64,000 nucleotides of DNA from Pseudonocardia oceani (GTDB lineage Bacteria > Actinomycetota > Actinomycetes > Mycobacteriales > Pseudonocardiaceae), in the NCBI RefSeq assembly GCF_019263585.2, contig NZ_JADQDF010000001.1, positions 2,604,001 through 2,668,000 of the forward strand. Direction: 5' to 3'. The notes beneath the pieces are model-generated. The model had not been told where the DNA came from. It saw only the letters and a list, made by a program, of their open reading frames with translations, and searched no databases. This document shows, piece after piece, positions 58,189 to 64,000 of the stretch. The translations under genes were made by a program, and so were the position numbers. Numbering within the stretch: position 1 is the first letter of the stretch; each line of letters starts with the position of its first letter.

Positions 58189-58432
58189 GGAGGGTCTCCT
58201 CGGCTGCCCCGGTCGGTAACCCGAAGGGCGGCGACAAGAAGCGGAGCGGCGTCACACGACTATCGCACTGGGCGAAGGTCTGTTAACGACCTGATCGGAT
58301 GAATCAGTGACGCAGCGACAGCCCGAGCACCGATCCGACCGAGAGGTCAGGCGTCGTCCCGGGGCGCCAGCTTGGCCAGGACCACCTGCAGTCCCGCCTC
58401 GTCGCTGCGCTGAGCGCCTCGGCGTCGAGCTA

Positions 58433-58720
58433 GGGAGTGTCTGAGCGATCATGGAAGCCAGGTGAATAGGGCGGCCAGGTGGAGTGCTCCGAGGTAGTGT
58501 CGACGTAGGGCCAGGCCAGGCCACGCCAGTGCTTGAGCTGGCAGAAGCCCCGTTCGACGGTGTTGCGGCGGCGGTAGCGGGCTTTGTCGAACCCGACCGG
58601 GCGGCCACCTGGCTGATCCGCGCCGGACTCGGTTGGCCTGCTGGTCACGGGGTTCGGGAATCGTGTGGGCCATCCCTCGCCGGCGCAACAGTTCCCGGTT
58701 GGCCCGCGAGCTGTAGCCCT
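58433..58720 (-). mobile_element. IS5-family remnant (3' part, frameshifted)
   Basis: On the minus strand, pieces of an IS5/IS427-type transposase appear in three frames: GYSSRANRELLRRRGMAHTI, GRPVGFDKARYRRRNTVERG, and YLGALHLAALFTW. The terminal end gggagtgtctgagcgatca starts at 58433 after cta. Its 5' part is missing, cut at the fusion with the GIY-YIG relic. Left of it a short frame ending VVLAKLAPRDDA at 58347 may be the tail of the gene it entered. Confidence 0.75.
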
Positions 58721-59019
58721 CTGCTCGTCGTCGAGCAGGAGTCCTGCCAGGGTGCGGCGCAGTGTCGAGCTTCCGGTCCGGCCGAGATGATTGGACGCGA
58801 GCCGCTTCGGAGCTTGGTCGCGATGCCGACGTAGATCAGCCGGAGATCCGGGATCGACGGATGCAGTCACCCGGACAGCGTTGGGAGCACCGAAGGAGTG
58901 GCCCACCAAGCATAGAGTCCGGAGGCTGCCGGTACGCGCGTGCGGATGTCGGCGGCGCCAATCGGGTCCGCAAGTAGTTCGGCGAGGACGGCGTCGGTAC
59001 TGGGGAATGGATTGCTTAC
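58721..59019 (-). pseudogene. Second GIY-YIG gene, broken
   Basis: It is a relative of the gene at 55042-55584: AVLAELLADPIGAADIRTRV, SGLYAWWATPSVLPTLSG, an in-frame TGA (58867-58869), then RLIYVGIATKLRS. A one-base loss in ctccgaagcggctc shifts the frame, and NHLGRTGSSTLRRTLAGLLL follows. The 3' half is lost at the junction with the IS5 remnant. Codon 1 would be GTA, so the start is also damaged. Confidence 0.85.
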
Positions 59020-59223
59020 TGCCCCAGTGTGGCGCGAAGGACCGACAGGTCGGCCTGCGCGCGAGGCCCTCGGTACAGATCCGGTACAAGCGACCGCCGA
59101 CATGCCGCGATACTCGTCAGCACCCAACGCCACCCGCCGGCAGGTCGAAGCGCGATCGACATTAAAAGTCTAGGTCAGACGCAGTTCACCAACTACTGTT
59201 GACGGCGGGGGGAAGCTGAGGCC

Positions 59224-59460
59224 ATGGCTGAGCCGAATCCCACGTCGGGCGAAACGCCCACCGAGCTGATGGACAACGTGCTTGCGCGCGTCGCGAACGT
59301 AAACGCCGCTGCGGACCCGCCGGGCAACGAGTGGAACTTTGCGCTCGGCGCGCTGTTCGCACTGTGCGGGATGGGCCACCTCGACCAAGACACGATCGGC
59401 AGGTACGAGGAACGCATTCAGGCCGAGGCGAACCGTATCCACGCCGCGTCGAAGACGTAG
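59224..59460 (+). CDS. Small acidic protein of unknown function
   Basis: This 78-residue protein begins MAEPNPTSGETPTELMDNVLARV and is mostly helical (LGALFALCGMGHLDQDTIGRYEERIQAEANRI). The ATG follows ggggaagctgaggcc. It is the last gene of the element before attR. No family is recognised. Confidence 0.6.
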   Translation: MAEPNPTSGETPTELMDNVLARVANVNAAADPPGNEWNFALGALFALCGMGHLDQDTIGRYEERIQAEANRIHAASKT

Positions 59461-59515
59461 CCCTCGCCGGGCGGCAGGTCTCCGGGATGGCCGGGGCGCG
59501 CAAGCTGGCGAGGGC
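59460..59515. repeat. Copy 3 of the cargo repeat, forming a hairpin
   Basis: ccctcgccgggcggcagg and tctccgggatggccgg match copy 1 at 45760. Here gccctcgcc / ggcgagggc (59459-59467 / 59507-59515) make a 9-bp stem right after the stop codon, so this copy could act as terminator. Confidence 0.7.
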
Positions 59516-59678
59516 AGGAGGCAGGGTGCGGCATCCTGTGCGGGAAGGAAACTCCGGCGACTGAGTGTCCAACTGCGTGACAACCGGGCCGTCCACGAGC
59601 ACAACTCCATGCACACCCACGGACGCAACACGGCCGTGGCCTGCACGTTCGTCGTGGTTGGCCCACCGGCTCCATTGC

Positions 59679-59727
<49 letters not shown>

Positions 59728-59731
59728 TCGC

Positions 59732-59762
59732 AGGCCTTCTGAGCATCAGCGTCAGAGGGCCT
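59732..59762 (+). terminator. Original tRNA-Pro terminator
   Basis: 11-bp arms aggccttctga / tcagagggcct with one wobble and a 9-nt loop, 5 bp outside attR. It is the likely native terminator, displaced 24 kb by the insertion. The stretch from here to 59982 holds no gene. Confidence 0.6.
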
Positions 59763-59982
59763 TCGATCGTTCCTGGGGCCAGTAGGCCTGCCTGGCCGAC
59801 GCGGTGGTGTGCGCTGCGGTCCGCGGCGCCGCCACCGGTCGCGCTCCCGTCGACACCTGACGATCGGCTGACGACGGACCGCGGGCCGGGTGGCGCCGCG
59901 GATCCCGGGTACGGCCCGCGGGGTGACCCGCTCGTCGACGAGCGCCCCGACTTCCTCAACCGTGCGACCGCGAGGAGGAGAG

Positions 59983-62046
59983 ATGGTCGTGATCCGCCCC
60001 GGTTCCACCCGGCCGGCCGGCCGGGTCCGTCCCGGCACGCCGACCGGACCGCCCGAACCCACCGAGCGCGTCGCGCACCGTGCACGGCGGCCCGACCGTC
60101 GCGGTGCCGCCGTGCGCACCCTCGTCGCCGTCCTCGTCCTGATGGTGGCCGCGGCCGGGTGTGCATCGGCGAACGTGACCGCCACCTCGCCCGACCCGGC
60201 CGGCCTCGGCGTCGCAGGGACCGCCCCGGTGGGCGATGCGGACACCGGCCCGGTCCAGGGCGGGGGCTACCCCGACCCGGCGGGCGACCCCGCCCACCTC
60301 ACCGACGTGCGGACCGCCGGCCAGGACGGGTTCGACCGCATCGTGCTCGAGTTCGCCGAGACCGTGCCCGGCTACCGCGTCACCTACACCGAGCCCCCGG
60401 TCCGCGCGGCCGGCTCCGGTGCCGTCGTGCCGATCGAGGGGCAGGCCTACCTGCAGATCACCACCACGCCGGCAAGCACCGTCGACCTGTCCGGTGCCGG
60501 ACCCCGCACCACCTACACCGGTCCCGACCGCCTGCAACCGCCCCGGGGCGAGGTGGTCACCGAGGTGGTGCAGACCGGTGACTTCGAGTCGCGGCTCGCC
60601 TGGACCGCGGGCGTCACCGAGCGGCTGCCCTACGCGGTGCAGGTCTTCGGGGGCCCGCCCCGCCTGGTCGTCGACGTCCTGCACGACAGCGGCGGCGGCC
60701 AGGACGGGAACGGCCAGAACGGCGACGGGCACCTGCGACCGATCGGCGAGGCCAGTACCGACGACGTCGCCGCCGACGGCACCGCGGCGCCGGTGACGCT
60801 CACCGACGTGCGTCTGGGTGCCCACGACGGGTTCGACCGCATCGTCTTCGAGACCGCGGGTGGCGGGCGGGCCGGCTGGGAGATCGGCTACACCGACCAG
60901 CCTCGGGCACAGGGGTCGGGCGCCCCGATCGAGGTTCCCGGCGCGGCGACGCTGAGCATCACCCTGACCGACGTGGCGCTGCCGGGCGACGACGCGCCGC
61001 CCGGCACCCCGCCGTGGGACGGGCCGCAGCGCCAGCGCATCGAGGGCGCCCAGGTGCTCACCGAGCTCGTCGAGGGCACCCTCTACGAGGGCCGCTACGC
61101 GTTCTACGCCGGGCTCACCGGCATGCAGCCCTTCGCAGTCGGGCGACTCGACGACCCGCAGCGCGTCGTCGTCGACGTCCTGACCGGGCAGCCGGCTCCC
61201 GATCGGCCGGTGGCCCTCACCCAGCGCTGCGAGGGCCCGGCGACGGCGGTCTCGTACCCGCGGAGCTGGTCGACCAACCCCGGGGACGCGGTGGCGCCGT
61301 GCACGCGTTTCGCCCCGCAACCCATCGACCCCCCGGAGGGGACCGACGCCCGCGTCGCGCCCATCGCGGTGTCGGTGGAGCCGACGCCGTTCTTCCGGCT
61401 CGCCTCCCCGGACCCGGCCACCGAGCAGGACCGCGCGGTCACCGTCGTCGACGGTCGCCAGGCGGTGCGCATCGAGCGGGTGGCCACCGGTGACGGGCTC
61501 TACCCGCAGGGGACGCGGACCACGAGCTACCTGGTCGACCTCGGCGCGGGCGTCGACGACGGCCCGGGCACCCTCGTGGCGAACACCGTCGGGATCGGCG
61601 GAACCGACCACGGACGCGACGTGGCCGTGCTCGACCGGATGGTGCGCACGATGGAGATCACCGCGGGCTCCCCCGCCCAGGAGTCGGTGGTGGCCGCCTA
61701 CTCCGGTGGCGGCGGCGCCTTCACCGTGACCGCGACCATGCGCGACGGGCAGGTGTGCCTGCGCATCCCGCCCGACGGTGCGGAGAACTGCGTGGCACCA
61801 CCCACGGCCACCGGGGTCACGACCGTACCGCTGGCCCTGGTCGGGGACCGGCGGGTCACCGCCGGGGTCGCCGGGGAACGGGTGTTCCGGATGGAGTTCG
61901 CCCAGGCCGACGGCGACACCCTCGCGGTGCTGCCGGCACCGGTCCCCGAGTCCGCAACAGGCGGGTTCGCCGTACCGCTCGCCGCCGCCGAGACCGGCGG
62001 GCTCCGCTGGTCGGGTGCCGACGGGAGCGAGCTGGGCTCGCGGTGA
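59983..62046 (+). CDS. Lipoprotein with two AMIN-like domains
   Basis: This 687-residue protein has an Arg-rich N-terminal extension, a signal peptide (AVRTLVAVLVLMVAAAGC) and a lipobox Cys at about residue 60. Two AMIN-like beta domains follow, each marked by LTDVR..G.DGFDRIVFE and ending in RLVVDVL / RVVVDVL. The second half is a different exported domain without a name. AMIN-like domains bind cell-wall or surface glycans. gaggaggag precedes the ATG. Confidence 0.82.
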   Translation: MVVIRPGSTRPAGRVRPGTPTGPPEPTERVAHRARRPDRRGAAVRTLVAVLVLMVAAAGCASANVTATSPDPAGLGVAGTAPVGDADTGPVQGGGYPDPAGDPAHLTDVRTAGQDGFDRIVLEFAETVPGYRVTYTEPPVRAAGSGAVVPIEGQAYLQITTTPASTVDLSGAGPRTTYTGPDRLQPPRGEVVTEVVQTGDFESRLAWTAGVTERLPYAVQVFGGPPRLVVDVLHDSGGGQDGNGQNGDGHLRPIGEASTDDVAADGTAAPVTLTDVRLGAHDGFDRIVFETAGGGRAGWEIGYTDQPRAQGSGAPIEVPGAATLSITLTDVALPGDDAPPGTPPWDGPQRQRIEGAQVLTELVEGTLYEGRYAFYAGLTGMQPFAVGRLDDPQRVVVDVLTGQPAPDRPVALTQRCEGPATAVSYPRSWSTNPGDAVAPCTRFAPQPIDPPEGTDARVAPIAVSVEPTPFFRLASPDPATEQDRAVTVVDGRQAVRIERVATGDGLYPQGTRTTSYLVDLGAGVDDGPGTLVANTVGIGGTDHGRDVAVLDRMVRTMEITAGSPAQESVVAAYSGGGGAFTVTATMRDGQVCLRIPPDGAENCVAPPTATGVTTVPLALVGDRRVTAGVAGERVFRMEFAQADGDTLAVLPAPVPESATGGFAVPLAAAETGGLRWSGADGSELGSR

Positions 62047-62049
62047 CCT

Positions 62050-62936
62050 CCCGGGTGCGGACCTGCTTCCGAGCGCCCCAACGGAGGTGGGAGCCGTCGC
62101 ACACCTGGAGCAGCACCGAGATCGCCTGGCACCGCACCGTGCCGGAGTTCGCCGGGGGCATCGCCCGCCGCGACTCCCGTCACTCCTACGCCGTGCTGCG
62201 CGCCCTGACCAGCTCCAGCGGGGGGAATGGTCGCCGCCGCGACGACGAGCCTTGCGCGCGCGCCGACCTGCCCAGCACCGGGTCGGGCTACCCGGGCGGT
62301 TCCGACGTCGCCGGTAATCCGGCGGGGGACAGTTCCAGGTCGGCGCCTTCGGTGAGGCGCTGCTGCCGTTGGCGGCCGCCGCGCGGCACGACCGGCTCGA
62401 CGCGACCGCCCACCGGGCTGTGACCACGGCGGTCGCGGCCGTGGCCGACCATCACGACGATCTCGGCGCCGGGCTGTGGGAGCTCGACGAGCGGCGCTGG
62501 GCGCACTCGCGGCTCACATGCGGCCGGGCTGCGTGCGGCTGCGGCCGCGGGCGCGGGGGCCGGCTCGGAGGCGTCGTCCTGGAACGCGCTGGCCGACCGG
62601 ATCGTCGCAGCGACCGGCACCGAAGCGCTGCACCCCTCGGGTCGCTGGCAGCGGACACCTGGGGACGAGCGGGTCGACGCGGCGTTGCTGCTGCCCCCGG
62701 TGCGTGGTGCACTCCCCGCCGCCGACCCCCGCACCGTGGCCATCCTCGACGCGGTCCGCAGCGAGCTCAGCAAGGACGGGTACGTCTTCCGCTACCACCA
62801 CGACGGCCGCCCGCTGGGCGAGGCGGAGGGCGCGTTGCTGCTGTACGGGTTCGTGATGGCCCTCGCCGAGCACCAGCAGGGCGGCGCCGTCGCGGCGAGC
62901 AGGTGGTTCGAACGCAACCGCGCGGCATCCGGTTGA
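62050..62936 (+). pseudogene. GH15 glucoamylase/trehalase-like gene, deleted and frameshifted
   Basis: Fragments of a GH15 enzyme appear in order but in different frames: HSYAVLRALTSSSGG, MVAAATTSL, then after a large gap FGEALLPLAAAARHDRLDA, LWELDERRWAHSRLTC, LHPSGRWQRTPGDERVDAALLLPPV and GALLLYGFVMALAEHQQGG. The catalytic centre between the second and third pieces is missing. The last fragment alone is an open 83-residue frame but cannot work. Confidence 0.82.
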
Positions 62937-63135
62937 GGTTCCAGCTGAACTGCGGGGTGTTGAGCCCGGGCAGCTGCACCATGCACACCTCGACGCGGCT
63001 CCCCTCGTGGGCCGGCTCGGTGATGACCGATTCGCTGAGGTCCTCGCCCGCGTGCTTGGCGCGCGATAGTCGGACTGCAGCAGGATCGAGCAGTAGGACA
63101 TCTCGGACCCGACGTTGACCACGACCCCCGCGGTC
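62937..63135 (-). pseudogene. Short-chain dehydrogenase (SDR) remnant
   Basis: On the minus strand the order GVVVNVGSEMSYCSILLQSDYRA, a frameshift, AKHAGEDLSESVITEPA, and VCMVQLPGLNTPQFSWNLNRMPR matches the middle of actinobacterial SDRs (expected YCASKHA at the active site). Both ends are lacking. It abuts the GH15 relic end to end, so one deletion probably joined two neighbouring genes. Confidence 0.75.
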
Positions 63136-63666
63136 GCGCGGGCAGATCCGGGCGAGCGCGGCGCCGGTGCCGTTGACCTGGCCCAGGTGGCCACCGCCGG
63201 GGCCCGATCGCCACCGCCGGGACGTGGTCGAACTCGGCGTCGACGAGACCGTCGAGTTGGGTGGATCGCGAAGCTCTCCTCCACCCCCACTCGCGCGACC
63301 GGCGCAGAACGTGAAATCCCGCTGTGCCGGACGAGCCGGCCTCCCTGGTGTGGTCCCGTCTCACGGGTCGGGACCTACCCCGGCCCGGGTGGCCGCCGCC
63401 TCCGGCGGGGCCGCGGTCGGGTCGAGGACCCGGGGCCGCGGTCGCCCCAGGGATCCGGGGGTGGGCCGGGCCGCGAGGCGTGTGTCCCTCCGGGAGCGAC
63501 CTCCGGCTCCGGCCCCCGACCCCCACCATGCGGCCGCGCAAACCCCGCGGTGGTCACGATCTGGACCGGAGTTCCTGACCACTCCGTTGCCCGCCCGTGA
63601 TCTGGGCGCCGGGATGCGCGGGTAGCCGAAGTGGGTCCGAACGTCCGAGAGAAGGAAGAGGCCGAC
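63136..63666. other. Gene-free, very GC-rich stretch
   Basis: No supported frame. The left part may be decayed SDR sequence; the right part must hold the promoter of the fasciclin gene. Confidence 0.4.
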
Positions 63667-64000
63667 ATGAGAAACCTCGCCCGTCTGGCGGCCCTCGGCG
63701 CCGCAGCCGCGATGACCCTCGCCCTGAGTGGGTGTGCCGAGGACGCCGACCCGGCGGCACCCGTGGCACCCGACACGATGGCGCCCTCGACCACGATGCC
63801 GGCTACGCCGAGCGGTGACGCCATGTCAGGGGTCACCCAGACCTCCGACATCTACGGCCCGGGCTGCACCGAGGTGCCCACCGAGGGCGAGGGCTCCGCG
63901 CAGGGCATGGTCGACGACCCGGTCGGCACGGCTGCAGGCAACAACCCGCTGCTCAGCACGCTCGCCACCGCCGTCGCGGCCGCCAACCTGGGAGACACCC
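63667..64000 (+). CDS. Fasciclin-domain lipoprotein, partial at window end
   Basis: The ATG follows agaaggaagagg and starts a signal peptide (MRNLARLAALGAAAAMTLAL) with lipobox SGC. A Thr/Pro-rich linker and then YGPGCTEVPTEGEGSAQGM and NNPLLSTLATAVAAANLGDT follow, the beginning of a FAS1 (MPT70-like) domain. The rest lies outside the window. Confidence 0.85.
   Translation, partial: MRNLARLAALGAAAAMTLALSGCAEDADPAAPVAPDTMAPSTTMPATPSGDAMSGVTQTSDIYGPGCTEVPTEGEGSAQGMVDDPVGTAAGNNPLLSTLATAVAAANLGDT

Overview
The window is very GC-rich, with the gene content and order of a filamentous or rare actinomycete. The 6C small RNA beside ssd and a tad pilus operon, the order hppA - topA, and the purD / purB-purC cluster fit a member of the Pseudonocardiaceae, probably a Pseudonocardia relative. 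That placement is inference from gene content.

Region 1 (1-35.4 kb) is mostly conserved chromosome. It holds a metallo-beta-lactamase-fold hydrolase, a DUF2334 deacetylase-like gene, purC, purB, a TetR regulator, an ECF-type sigma factor with a probable membrane partner, threonine aldolase, a voltage-gated-type K+ channel, an aminotransferase, purD, a glycerophosphodiesterase, an epoxide-hydrolase-like gene, a holin-like membrane protein, arfB and acsA. A degenerate Fic-like gene, a HAD-IB phosphatase, the 6C RNA, and a seven-gene ssd/tad operon follow. After these come a DUF1998-type helicase, a serine hydrolase, the H+-pyrophosphatase hppA, topA, a YqeY-like gene, a metallophosphoesterase and tRNA-Pro(CGG). 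One scar at 11.86-12.29 kb joins a truncated UBP zinc-finger gene head to head with a truncated Na+/H+ antiporter gene.

Region 2 (35412-59727) is an integrative element of the AICE type (pSAM2-like actinomycete integrative and conjugative element). A 49-bp direct repeat bounds it: the 3' half of tRNA-Pro at the left and a copy at the right. The left third is the core: tyrosine integrase, excisionase, RepSA-like initiator, FtsK/TraB-type translocase, a string of small overlapping genes, an XRE regulator, a Nudix hydrolase and an HD protein. The right two thirds (about 44-59.5 kb) are cargo of patchy and partly lower GC, and most of it looks like genome defence. It has a large protein with a PD-(D/E)XK-like motif, a TerD-vWA protein, and an AspBHI-like modification-dependent restriction gene split cleanly by an IS256-family element with a perfect 8-bp target duplication. 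An ISL3-family element sits just upstream of that gene, also with a perfect 8-bp duplication. There is also an Mrr-type nuclease next to a GIY-YIG gene, a broken second GIY-YIG copy, a ScoMcrA-like fragment, and IS481 and IS5 remnants. The cargo reads as a restriction island under decay, with the Mrr/GIY-YIG pair and the PD-(D/E)XK protein as its surviving candidates.

Region 3 (59.7-64 kb) returns to the chromosome. The native tRNA terminator lies just outside the right attachment site. Then come a two-AMIN-domain lipoprotein, a wrecked GH15 glucoamylase/trehalase-like gene fused to a wrecked SDR gene, and the start of a fasciclin-domain lipoprotein that runs off the end.
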